Origin: Coenobita brevimanus
Lineage: Eukaryota; Arthropoda; Malacostraca; Decapoda; Coenobitidae
Assembly: GCA_032717465.1 (NCBI GenBank)
Contig: CM064671.1
Location: 56,867,394 to 56,931,393 of the forward strand
Length of the DNA: 64,000 nucleotides
Reading direction: 5' to 3'
Below the pieces are notes generated by a model that did no database searches, was not told the origin of the DNA, and saw nothing but the letters and a program-made list of their open reading frames with translations. Both the position numbers and the translations under genes were made by a program. Shown one piece after another: positions 36,030 to 46,745 of this stretch (position 1 is the first letter of the stretch; each line of letters opens with the position of its first letter).

Positions 36030-39000
36030 TGTCTATCTATCTATTGCCAGACGCCTCAACCCCGTTTGGGGTGGCCACAAACAAATCGCCTCCAAGTCGC
36101 CCTGTCCCCCGCCATTTCACTGCCCTGCTCCCAACTCACACCCCCCTCTCTCATATACCTCTCCACCCCATCCCTCCATCTCATCCTCGGCCTCCCCCTC
36201 CCTCTTCCCCCCTCCACCTCACTCAGATACACTCTTTTCGTCAGTCTTTCACCCTCCATCCTTTCCACATGGCCAAACCACCTCAGTGTGTTCCTCATAA
36301 CGCTTCCTATCACATCCACATCCACACCACAACGCTCCTTTATATCCTCATTCGTCAGCCTGTCTCTCCACGTGACTCCACAGGCTTCTCTTAAATAACT
36401 CATTTCCACTGCTCTCACTCTTGCCTTGTGTCCTTCCAACAACGTCCAAGCTTCACTTCCATACGTTAGAGTTGGTATCACAATACTGTCATGTAGTAAC
36501 TTTTTCACTTCCATGCTCACTTCCCTATTTCTTATCACTGCTTTCAAGGAACCAGCAACCTTTCTTCCCTGCTGTACCCTTTCAAGCACTTCACCCTCCA
36601 AACCTCCATCCTTACTCATCACACCACCCAAGTACTTAAACGTACTCACATTTTCCAATTCCTCACCATCCAACCTCGCTGTACATTCACTGACTTCACC
36701 TCTCTCAAAGACCATCACTTTACTCTTCCCTACATTCACCTTTAGATTCCGTTTCTTACACACTCTCCCAAACTCATCCACCAAGCCTTGCATCTTCCCT
36801 TCGCCTTCACTCAACAACACAGTATCATCTGCAAACAACAGTACAGGGAGTTTCCAAACACTATCCTCTCTCACCAGGGCCACTCCAACATCCACTACCC
36901 TACCTTGTACCTCTTTTATTACCCCATTCATGTACAGATCGAACAACCATGGAGACATGACACATCCCTGTTTCAACCCAACTTTCAAAGAGAAAAATTC
37001 ACTTAGTTCACCATCCACACGCACTGCAACCTTCACACTATCGTACATACCCTTCACAGCATTCAACAACTTCCCATGTACTCCATATATTCTTAACACT
37101 TTCCACAATCCTTGTCTATCCACCCTGTCATATGCTTTCTCCAAATCCATGAAAGCCGCATACAACTTCTTTCCCTTCTCTAGAAACTTTTCCACTAAAG
37201 ATCTAAGAATGAATATCTGATCTACACAACCTCTTCCCTTTCTAAAGCCTCTCTGTTCTTCATCTAATTTCTCTGTTCTTTCTCTAACTCTGTCAATAAG
37301 TATCCTACCATACACTTTTCCTATTATACTAAGAAGACAAATGCCCCTATGATTACCACACACTTCTTTTTCTCCTTATCCTTTGTACAAGGGAATAATT
37401 ATACCTGACTTCCAATCCTCCGGGACTCTACCTTCCTCCCAGGCCAATCTGCACATCCTCTAGATCCATTCTACTACTATCTCTCCCCCATGCTTCAGCA
37501 TTTCACCAGACACTCCATCAATTCCTGGGGCTTTCCCTGATTTAACTTTCTTCATTGCTTCCACAACTTCTATCCTACTGATTTCTTCCTGTCTTCTCAC
37601 CTCCCTCCTTCTCCCAGCCATTTCCCAGCCACTTATACTCGCATTACTTCCATCCTCCACGTTCAACAATTCCTTAAAGTGTTCTCTCCATCTGCTCACT
37701 TTTTCTCCCTTCTCCACTAGTAATCTACCATTTTTATCATTCACTCCCCTGCTAACTTCACTTCCACCCTGTCTTACTCTTTTCACCTCTTTCCAGAACA
37801 TTTTCTTACAGTCCCCCCACTTTACACTCAAATTCCTTTCAAATTCCTCATCTACTCTCTTCTTACTCTCTCTTACTAATCTTTTCACCTCTCTCTTTCT
37901 TTCTACATATAACTCTGTCTTCAGCCTCTCAACTTCTTCCACGCCTCTATTTCTCATCCATTCATTGTATGCTTTCTTCTTTTGTGCCACAGCTTGTCTC
38001 ACCTCTTCAGTCCACCACGCTGTTCCTTGCACCCCCCTCCGTCTTCTCTTCCTTCCATACACCACATCACTTGCTGCACATATTTCTTCTGTAAATATCC
38101 TACACACACCTTCCACGTCTCCCATCTGCTCCAATTCATATTTGCCCAATCGTTCCTCCACTTCTCTCCTATATTCTGCCTTTTTCTCATCCTCTTGTAA
38201 CCTTTCCACGCTCCTTGTAACTACTCCTTCCTCTCGTCTTTCCCTTCTTCTATTCCTCCATCTTACTTGATTCCTAATTCTGGCCACCACCAAGTAGTGG
38301 TCAGAAAGTCCACTCCCCCAGCCTCTATAAGCTCTTGCATCCGTAACACATCTTCGCATCCTTTCATCCACACACACATAATCAATCATTGCCTTCCTTT
38401 CATTCAGTTCACCACCCACCCTTCTCATCACTCGCCATGTATACCTGTGGATCATTTTATGACTGAAGAGGGTATTGGCCATCACCAACCCCCTCCCAGC
38501 ACAAATGTCCACTAACGCACTCCCATTCTCATCTATCTCAGCAGGCACACCCCACTCACCAACTATTCCATCCACCTTCACATTCCCAACTTTACCATTC
38601 ATATCACCGATCAAAAACACTCTCTCATTCCTTCCAAACTTTTCCATGCACACTTCTACATTTGTCCAGAACTCTTCTCTCACTCTTCTAGCACGATCTT
38701 GCGTTGGCGCATACACACACACAATCGCCCACATTTGTATTCCAACTTTCAACTTTACCCACACAATCCTTAACCCAACTGATCCATACTGTCTTATGCT
38801 CTTCTTCCATCTTTTACTCACAACTATACATACTCCTTCCTTTGCCCTCTCATTCTCACCTACTCCTGCACATATACCCCATCCATACTCCCATTCTCTC
38901 ACACTTTCTCCTCTCCATTTTGTTTCAGTTATTCCACATACATCCACTTTCGCACCCTCAAGCACCTGGACAATCTCTCTCTCTTTCACCTCATCATTCG

Positions 39001-39218
39001 CTCCCCTTACATTCCACGTTCCGATAACCATGTCCTTTGTCAGGTCCTTGGTCGTCATCGTTTGGTCAGTCCTTGTCCGAGGCTTATTGTTTGTTTTTTT
39101 AGTTAGTTGTTTTCCGGAGAGGGGCACTAACCCTCCTCCAACCCTTTTAGTTGCCTTTTACGACAAGCAGGGATACGGGGGGGAGTATTCTTGAAAAACC
39201 CTCCTACCCCCAGGGGGT
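36030..39218 (-). mobile_element. Near full-length RTE-type LINE
   Basis: 3.19-kb non-LTR retrotransposon on the minus strand, bounded by AAATATC repeats. The 5' end is CCTGGGGGTAGGAGGG, and the 3' end has an ATAGATAGATAGACA tail, typical of RTE elements that end in short repeats, not poly(A). A single long ORF (39,127 to 36,056) encodes endonuclease and RT. It is the youngest identifiable LINE here and probably the source subfamily of the truncated copy at 17,971-18,593. It lies inside the TA-flanked element, so it postdates it. Confidence 0.92.
36056..39127 (-). pseudogene. RTE ORF: APE endonuclease and reverse transcriptase, two stops
   Basis: 1,024-codon frame with only two in-frame stops (TAG at 37,460-37,462 and TAA near 37,379). 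N-terminal APE endonuclease: GTWNVRGAN, DVCGITETKW (Glu), VCVYAPTQ, FLIGDMNGKVG (Asp-x-Asn), RYTWRV, IDYVCVDERM, GLSDHYLVVA (Asp-His). A helical linker follows, then KSGKAPGIDGVSGEMLKHGG (RT start). The RT has RGICLLSIIGKVYGRIL, MDLEKAYDRVDR (catalytic Asp), LKQGCVMSPWLFDLYMN and LLFADDTVLLSE (FADD). The C-terminal tail has LRWFGHVERMEGERLTK and GRGRPRMRWRDG. All catalytic residues are present; the stops alone disable it. Confidence 0.92.
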
Positions 39219-39225
39219 AAATATC
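39219..39225. repeat. Target-site duplication of full RTE, right
   Basis: AAATATC. Confidence 0.65.
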
Positions 39226-39539
39226 AAAGATGAATTAGACATGACAACCCATGCATATGAAACTGTAATATATTCTGATTTCATGTAAACTCATGATGAT
39301 GGATATGTACACATTTAGTGACATAAGTGATAAAAGTTGACCATAACCCTATTACCCTGTATGTTATTCCCAACAATTTCCACCCGACAGTAATACATGG
39401 CACCCCAAACCACTCACCCCCACCACCGTCTGGTCTGACACAGTTGCCAGACTTGTGAAGTTATCCCTGCTGCTTCGACTTATCTGTTCGAATATTTACG
39501 GGGTTCGGAACGATGACACGACTTTTTTGGCTGACTAAA

Positions 39540-42500
39540 CAATCACGCTTATGAGTCCCTGAGACACCCCTAGTGGAGGGTGTTTGGCCCGGTCTACTCT
39601 TACTGAACGACAGGTAGTTGAGTCAGCTTCCCTACCAACATAGTGAAGCTGAAAACGGAACTGCTTCTTATAAACATGAGATCATGAAAAAAGAGATGGG
39701 TGGGATATAAACAATAATGATGGTCAGTATCATTGCACATATGATAATACAACACGGAATAATTTTACTGAAATAATTCCACTTCCTATGGATTACATAT
39801 AGCTTGAAAGATGAAGAGATATGTTACGCAGTTTGTTGTCCACCATTCACCTCCCCAGTAATATGCTATGGACGTGTGATTAATGCATTAGTAAATTCCT
39901 CTACATACTGCGGGTTTGCCTATTAGTTATTTAGCAACAGTAAACGTATTATAGAAATGTATGGATATTTCACAATATCATGGTTGTATGACCGAGTCCC
40001 GTTAAATCGTCACACTGAGTGGACCACGTAATAACTTTTCAATACTACTGTATATGTGTTACACGTATCAGGTGTTCTACCCTTGTTATCAGTGCTATTT
40101 GCACGACATATAATGGTATCCTCGGTTACTGAGACATTCAAAGCAAAGAAATTTACTGCAGGGATAGGTAACCATTTCTCTTTTCAGGTAATAACTCGAA
40201 AGAAAGCGGAAGCTTTTACCGTAAAAAACAACTTAATCATATTTTTTTACCTGAATTTACCACTATATATGAAAAAAGTCACCAATTACCCTCTTCCTAA
40301 CGTGAAAATCCAGTCTCAAGACGATATTAATACAGTTCATTCAGTGTTCCTTCAACCTGCGTTTTTGTAGCTGTAATGCACTGTATGGAGATAAGGAATA
40401 AAGAATGGTAACTAATATGATATTTTGGTGTTGCGAAAGTGTTTATACTTTCTCGCATAAATTTGTAGGTGAGAGTCCAGAGCACATTATTATTCCTTCT
40501 CACGAGGTTTGACATTTTTGAAAGATTTTACCCAGGGAAATGTGGATTATGGTGTAACATGATGCTTCATAATGTGATTTTTTTTTTCTACATTCAGCCG
40601 CGAAGCTAGATGTAATTTTAAAGTGCTTCTACTGCAGATAAAAAACAACACTTATGCGAAGATTTTCGCATGTTTCAGTGACGCCCACATCACTTGAGAT
40701 CTATTGTTCTTAAACACGTCGGATGCCAACTCTCTTTACCTGTTAATCGACTTCTTATTAAATGTGTCCTAAATTTGATTTTGTTTACCCTCAGAAATGT
40801 GTTCTGTGTTTTGATAATAACTGAGAGTGTTTCACAATCAATCCTGAGTACATCTGCGGAAGTTGCATATTTAACGACTTCGTCCAAAAATAAGTTTATG
40901 CAGCAATCACTCCAGTAAATTAGTTTTGAACTACCCCCGAAGTGGATGCTATCAGCCATAACTAGTTCACAATTAGCGCTACCCTTTATCCGTGAAATCA
41001 TGGCTAAGTTGAACAAAAAAATAACAATGATAATAATAAAAAAACAGACTCATCGGAAATAAAAAAATCCAGTTAATCTTAACATGGCAAAAACAACAGC
41101 TCAGGTCGACACTCCGGCAACCTGATTTTTCTTAGACCTATTATGAATAAGAGAACTGCGTATATAAGGAACCAAGTTATGTTTATAAAACGAGTATCTC
41201 AGTACGGCTATTATTTACTTTTTCCTAATAATATGTATCTGATAATTGATACCGAAACAATATTCTTGCAAAGGATTTATTGCCTTTTGGAGTAATCATA
41301 TGTTGGTAAAAATGGATAACGATATCACACAAACCATCATACTGGGAAAATATTCCATTTTTTTTTTTTTTTTTTGAACAGGAGGCTCAATATGCCACTT
41401 AAAAGCCCTGCTTATAAAGATAAAAATCATAAATCACATTTAGGACACATAAAACAAAAAGTTGATTAACAGGTAAAGAGTTGGCATCCGAAGTGTTTAA
41501 CCCTGAAACAGGACACATAGTTGCACCTATACACCATTAGGACACCTGGGTCTCACAGACCCACCAAATAGAAAAAAAAATACTTGTGTTTTATTTACTG
41601 AATCTTTGACCAATCTACAAACTTTTTGGTTCAATTTACTATGCAATAATGAATATACAATTAAAATGAACGTATTTAAAGCATTTATGGCAAATTTTTG
41701 AAAAAAAAAAAATTGTACCACTTCTGTTTACATGGACCCCATAAGAAAAGAAACGACACAATGATGCTCACACTGCTGTCAAAGCTAGTGGCATGAAGGG
41801 TCTTCGTGGTGTGGAGAGGGCAATTCACAGGGTGAAAAAATTTGCATCACACAACAGTAAATTTCAGTCCCCGTTATCCAGGACACCTGGGTCTCACAGA
41901 TCCGACCACGATTTTAGTGTGTTATACACTAAGGAGACCTGGAAAACCACACAGCCACCTTTAGCATGGGCATCCAAACTTAGGAAGCTATTGGGAAGGA
42001 CAGGGGTCCCTGGCATATAGTAGTTGATGAACCAGTAAGTGGCAAAAAGTGGCCGGGTCTCACAGACCCAGGTGTACTGTTTAAGGGGAACTATAGATCT
42101 GAAGTGATGTGGGCGTCACCGAAGTATGCGAAAATCTTCGAATAAGTATTGTTTTTTATCTGCAGTAGATGCACTTTAATATTACATCTAGCTTCGTGGC
42201 TGAATGTAGAAAAAAAAATTCACATTATGAAGCATCATGTTACACCATACTCCACATTTCCCTAGGTGAAATCTCTCAAAAATGTCAAACCTCGTGAGAA
42301 GGAATAGTAATGTGTTCTGGACCCTCACCTATAAATTTATACAAGAAAGTATAAACATTCGCAACACCGAGATATCATATTAGTTACCATTCTTTATTCC
42401 TTATCTCCATATAGTGCATGACAGCTACAAAAATGCAGGTTGAAGGAACACTGAATGAACTGTATTAATATCGTCTTGAGATTGTCTGGATTTTTACGTT

Positions 42501-43253
42501 AGGAAGAGGGTAATTTGTGACTTTTTTCATTTATAGTGGTAAATTCAGGTAAAAATATGATCAAGTTGTTTTTTACAGTAAAAACATCCGCTTTCTTTCA
42601 AGTTATTACATGAAAAGAGAAATGGTTTCCTATCCCTGCAGTAAATATCTGTTCTTTGATCTATCTCAATACCCCTGGACACCATTTTTGGTCATACAAA
42701 TATCACTGATAACAAGGGTAGAACACCTGACACGTGTAACAAGTATAGTATTGAAATGTTATTACGTGATCCACTCAGTGTGATGATTTAAAGGGACTCG
42801 GTCATACAACCATGATATTGCGAAATATCCATACATTTCTATAATACGTTTATTATTGTTATATAACTAATAGGCAAACCCGCAGTATGCAGAGAAATTT
42901 ACTAATGCATTACTCACACGTCCGTAGCTAATTGTTGGGGAGGTGAATGACGGACAATAAACCACGTAACATATCTCTTCATCTTTCAATCTATATGTAA
43001 TCCATAGTAGGTGGATTATTTCAGTAAAATTATTCCGTGTTGTATTACCATATGTGCAATCATACTGACCATCATTATTGTTTTTATCCCACCCATCTCT
43101 TTTTTCATGATCTCATGTTTATAAGAAGCAGTTCCATTATCAGCTTCACTGTGTTGGTAGGTCAGTCTGACTCAACTACCTGTCATTCAGTAAGAGTAGA
43201 GCTGGCCAAACACCCTCCACTATGGGTGTCTCAGGGAATCATGAGGGCGATTG
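39540..43253. mobile_element. Foldback element with 1.2-kb inverted arms
   Basis: Ends CAATCACGCTTATGAGTCCC and, inverted, CAATCGCCCTCATGATTCCC. The left arm 39,540-40,790 is inversely repeated at 41,428-43,253 (minus the TTAA insert 41,497-42,084). Check points: CGGGTTTGCCTATTAG at about 39,910 against CTAATAGGCAAACCCG at about 42,870; TCAGGTGTTCTACCCTTGTTATCAG at about 40,068 against its inverse at about 42,710; GATGCCAACTCT at 40,723 against AGAGTTGGCATC at 41,477. Right flank is TA. The loop 40,791-41,427 (about 640 bp) has no recognised transposase. Confidence 0.85.
41497..42084. mobile_element. TTAA element in the right foldback arm
   Basis: TTAACCCTGAAACAGGACAC ... GGTGTACTGTTTAA. Internal subterminal words CCTGGGTCTCACAGACCCA occur near both ends, plus a third at about 41,883. 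The left foldback arm keeps the empty site (TTCTTAAACACGTCGG), proving insertion at TTAA. A 75-codon ORF (41,793-42,020) is unrecognised. Confidence 0.82.
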
Positions 43254-43785
43254 TACAGTCCTGGCACTTACAAGAAGGTATTTACAACTTGACTTCACTA
43301 TGTACAGTCTTCACACTTACACAAAAATATTTTACAACTTGATTTCACTATGTGTAGTCCATACGCTTACGTGAAAATATTTACAACATGCCTTCCCTAT
43401 GTACAGCACTGGGTAAGGCACACAGGCAGAATGAGGCAGAGCGAGTGTGAAGGGGGGGAGCGAGTGGGTGTATGGCCTTGACCGCCTGGGGCATGGTAAA
43501 GGAACAGTTACCATACATGCCTGCTAATTTTTACTTGCGAATCTTGAAGAAGGTGGTCACAGTGAATTTTTTAATTTTCAGCCGTTTCAAAACGGCACTG
43601 GCACTGACTGCAGATTTTTGTTGCACCGTTTTAAAATGGCACTGGCACGAGGCAGGTTAAAATTATATTGTTGAGATCATGCAAATAGATAAAAATATCT
43701 GCAAGGTTTTAAAGTCGGATTAATTTTTACACTGTAGGAGGAATACAACTGTCTTAATACAGAGCTCTGGAATATGTCTGAAGTT

Positions 43786-44552
43786 TTAACCCGTCACGTC
43801 CCGAGGTTTTCCGCACCTCCGACATCCCCCAGTCCCGAGGTATTTTCGATTTTTTTTTTTTTGGCTAAAACCTTCGCTTTTGATGAGAAACATCGAAAAT
43901 TCATAGAGAAATCGCTCACCTGAGGTTTAAAGTGCCCAATCCAGGTAGGAGTTCCTCCTTACCTGAGTGGGTTTTCTAACATGCTGCACCAAAGAAAACG
44001 AGTTCTATGGGAGGGTAACTATTTTATCCACTCATAAACGGTATTTATTTATTTACTTGGTACGAATGTATATGTAGTATGACAGTATATTGGTTTTCAA
44101 GCAGTAATAAAGGCATTATAAGCATTGTTTCACTCACTAACTAATCACCATACCTGACCTATTTTTGCCACACTACCTGATCATTATTTCTGGCTGTTTC
44201 TTCTTCTAATGCTATGTAAACATTGTCCCTCCACATTGTCATCGATTGGGGAATCACTCTGGCCCTGAATAACTTTACTAGCCAGGTCACTGGTAACAGG
44301 TCCTTTGCCAAGACAATGGCATGAGGGGGGGAGGGGGGAGGTTATGCAGTGTAAGGCATTGTCCCTGCTTGGTATCTTGTACAGGAATAGAGGAAGGTGT
44401 CCCGTGTATACATACGAAAAATCACGTGCGAAAATTGAAAATTGTGCAAATTAGCGACCTTGCAATTGCACGACGTACTGGTACGTCACCGGGATTGGCA
44501 AATGCAAATCGTTGCAATGTACCCATACGTCGTCGGGACGGGGCCGGGTTAA
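43786..44552 (+). mobile_element. TTAA element, family I, copy 1
   Basis: TTAACCCGTCACGTCCCGAGG ... GTCGGGACGGGGCCGGGTTAA, 767 bp. Internal words (TTTTGATGAGAAACATCGAAAATTC, GAGTTCTATGGGAGGGTAACTA) recur in the copies at 50,661 and 60,141. Relics of a coding stretch in the minus direction (acidic EDNVEDK-type peptide, clearer in copy 2) may derive from a piggyBac transposase N-terminus. Confidence 0.82.
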
Positions 44553-45471
44553 GTAAGTGTGGGATAGAACTTCAAGTTCACTTCCCAATGCCAAGGAAAG
44601 TAACTTCAATATTCCGTGGCCAAGAGCCAATGCTGGATGAAATTCACAGAAGACACGTAGTCAAAACTTCCGTGAGGTGAGTTGGCAGCGTCTTTGCCAT
44701 TAAAACATGGCAGTGAAGAACAGTGTTTCATTGTGAGATCTAGTACTCCTTCCTTTACCAATGCAGCAATGTCTTAATGTATAAATGCCTATCGGTGCAG
44801 TACGAATCCATGCATAGTAGACGCAACGAATCAGACTACGCTTAAGAAATCGACTTCAGCATTCTCTAGGAAAGCTACAAAGGGACTGATTAAAGACATT
44901 AGGTCGATATTATATGCGTTAAATCTAATTAAAGTATTATCATGTTAGGTGATACTCATCATCCATACAATGTTATGGCTCTAATTCAAGAACTTCTACC
45001 ATTCAATCATTTTCAGAAAAAATACTGGTTGGAGGAATTTCATACGAAATACATATTGTTGTTACGATTTTCTCCACCAAGACACTGTGCCATGGTAAGA
45101 GAATACCATTTTTTTTTCATCACAATCTATCCCATCACGCTGCATAATAAAAACGTAAATGGTAATTACATTAGAAATAATCACATTGCTTACAAGAGCA
45201 TAAAGAAAATTGAATTATAATTATCTATAGCTTTCGAGTTAAATTATATCTATACAACCGACACATTATACAGTAAGGATGAGGAGGAGTTTTCACCTTC
45301 TACAATGACTGTATCGCAATTATCTGTCCGGCCTGTACATGTCAGTGGACGAAAAATCACCTACGCCTTGTTTCCATGTTAATACAATAACTGAACTTGG
45401 TTAAATATATTAGTAAGAAATGAAGATTCCAATTTCATTTGCCTCATCAAAATTACTTATCCATTACATAC
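44553..45471. other. IR intron 1 end, nothing recognised
   Basis: No motif or repeat identified between the TTAA element and exon 1. Confidence 0.45.
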
Positions 45472-45665
45472 CTTGCAATGGTTGCCACAATAGGTGAGTA
45501 TGGTGTGGTGGTGAGGAGCACCAGGTGACAGCCGGTTAGGTGCTGCTCCACCACCTGACCCACCATCTCGCCCGCCTGTTCCACGCCCACCTTACCCACA
45601 CCCACACTCCAGGTCCTTACCACCATCGTAGCCAGTACCGTCAACACTAGTGGCCAGCTCTCCAT
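45472..45665 (-). CDS. Ionotropic receptor (IR) exon 1: start codon and signal peptide
   Basis: First coding exon of the IR gene. ATG is at 45,665, and the exon ends at a good donor (GCAAG|GTATGT) after 64 codons plus 2 nt. Residues 1 to about 20 look like a signal peptide (hydrophobic core PLVLTVLATMVV), which suits a receptor with an extracellular N-terminus. The following stretch (about 27-64, with LVLLTTTPYSPIVATIA) resembles the first beta-strand and helix of arthropod IR N-terminal domains. The two overhanging bases plus the first base of exon 2 make an Arg codon, so the frame stays open. A 5' untranslated intron may exist just upstream (pyrimidine tract, then AG), so promoter position is unknown. 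The intron that follows is about 18 kb and full of nested transposons. Confidence 0.78.
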
Positions 45666-46184
45666 AACCTCCAGCAGAAAAAAAAAATAGTGTTATAAAA
45701 AATATACTTCTGTTACATATACGTATTATTACAAATAGAAAGCTTTATTGAAAGTTGTGGCGGAAAAGGGAGCCCTTATTTGTATCGATATAATCCATTA
45801 AATTATTATGAAAAACATTGTCATTAAAATATTGTTTGTCTTGAGAGCAATGGTTACCGCACGATCAAAGAACTTTTGAATGATGCTTAAAATTGCACTT
45901 TGAACAATAAGTATATAGCCATTAACAACATTTTGGTACCACACCATACTCTTTCAGATACCATCTCATTTGTCATTGTAACCCACCATCTATGCTATGT
46001 TGTGGTGTGATATAGTTAATCCAATACACTCAGATTATTATTTTTTTGGGGGGAGGGAAGGGGGTAGCATATGAAGGACTTCTTGTGATGAAAAGATTAT
46101 GTGAGTGTTGATGGTAGCTTAGTAACTACTGAAAGTTTTTAAAATATACTTTGTTTAATTAGAATGGTTGCCACACCAGCAAAG
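45666..46184. other. Upstream of IR start codon; promoter not identified
   Basis: AT-rich. A pyrimidine tract and AG directly before the ATG (minus TTTTTCTGCTGGAG) could be the acceptor of a 5' UTR intron. No TATA box or initiator can be assigned with confidence. Confidence 0.35.
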
Positions 46185-46745
46185 GAATTATCTCAAAGAC
46201 TTTTTTTTACGCAAGGAAGGAGGAATCAAAGGCCAGAAGACAGCAAGATTGATCAATTAAAAAAAAAAAAAAAGTCCGTTTATTTCAAGAATCTTGGGCA
46301 CACTGCATTTAGAAGACTGGAGATCATATGTAGTATGATATACTGATAGAGGAAGACAGATCCATTGCTGATCTGTTGCATACGTGAAGAACTGCGAGTA
46401 ACTGTTAACTCTTGCAATAGAGTTGGACAGAAAAGGGAATGAGATTACACTGTAGGACGAGTACTACGCGCCCTTCACAAGGATGATGGAATGCAAGCAG
46501 ACAGTTCAGAGGAAAAGTGACCACTGAAGTAGTGATAGAAAAGAGATAAAAATGCAATGGTGTGGCAAAGAGACAGAGGTTGAACGGGGCCAGTAAGAGG
46601 AAGAGAGTTAATGAGACGAAAAACTTTTGACTCCACATTGTTGCGAAGATCCGTATGCGGGGAGCCTCCCCATGCATGGGAATTGTACTTTACGCAGGAT
46701 GGAATAACACCCTATATAAAGTCAACAGCTGTGCAGGGGTAAAAA
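46185..46745 (-). mobile_element. Jockey-like LINE 3' fragment
   Basis: Minus frames contain WSQKFFVSLTLFLLLAPFNL and FNLCLFATPLHFYLFSI, a shifted-frame match to the 3' RT region of the copies at 23,266 and 53,334. An A-rich tail is at about 46,260-46,275. Many indels. Confidence 0.75.

Larger units (their letters stand above)
31414..39535. mobile_element. TA-flanked inverted-repeat element carrying triplet array and RTE
   Basis: Left end GTCAGCCAAAAAAGTCGTGTC and right end GACACGACTTTTTTGGCTGAC are exact inverse ends. The inverted match extends about 135 bp (through CTGGCAACTGTGTCAGACCAGAC). TA lies directly outside both ends (31,412-31,413; 39,536-39,537), as for Tc1/mariner-type or other TA-specific elements. 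No transposase was found inside. Cargo: an inner inverted repeat, the triplet array and a later RTE insertion. Confidence 0.75.
31014..43660. mobile_element. TTAA element split by an 11.8-kb nested insertion
   Basis: Left part 31,014-31,411 (TTAACCTGCCGCTTGCCAGC...) and right part 43,253-43,660 (GTACAGTCCTGGCACTTAC...CGAGGCAGGTTAA) together match, end to end and in order, the uninterrupted copy at 55,394-56,165. TTAA lies at both outer ends. The break falls in TATGTACAGTCC of the intact copy. Everything between belongs to later insertions. Confidence 0.85.

Noticed and set aside
36426..37220. 264-codon plus-strand ORF rich in Ser/Thr/Pro
   Set aside because: Antisense shadow of the RTE reverse transcriptase; the minus frame has all RT motifs.
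38475..39194. 239-codon plus-strand ORF
   Set aside because: Antisense shadow of the RTE endonuclease.
40690..41016. 108-codon minus ORF in the foldback arm and loop
   Set aside because: Looks protein-like but matches no domain I know; half of it is arm sequence that is non-coding in the mirrored copy.
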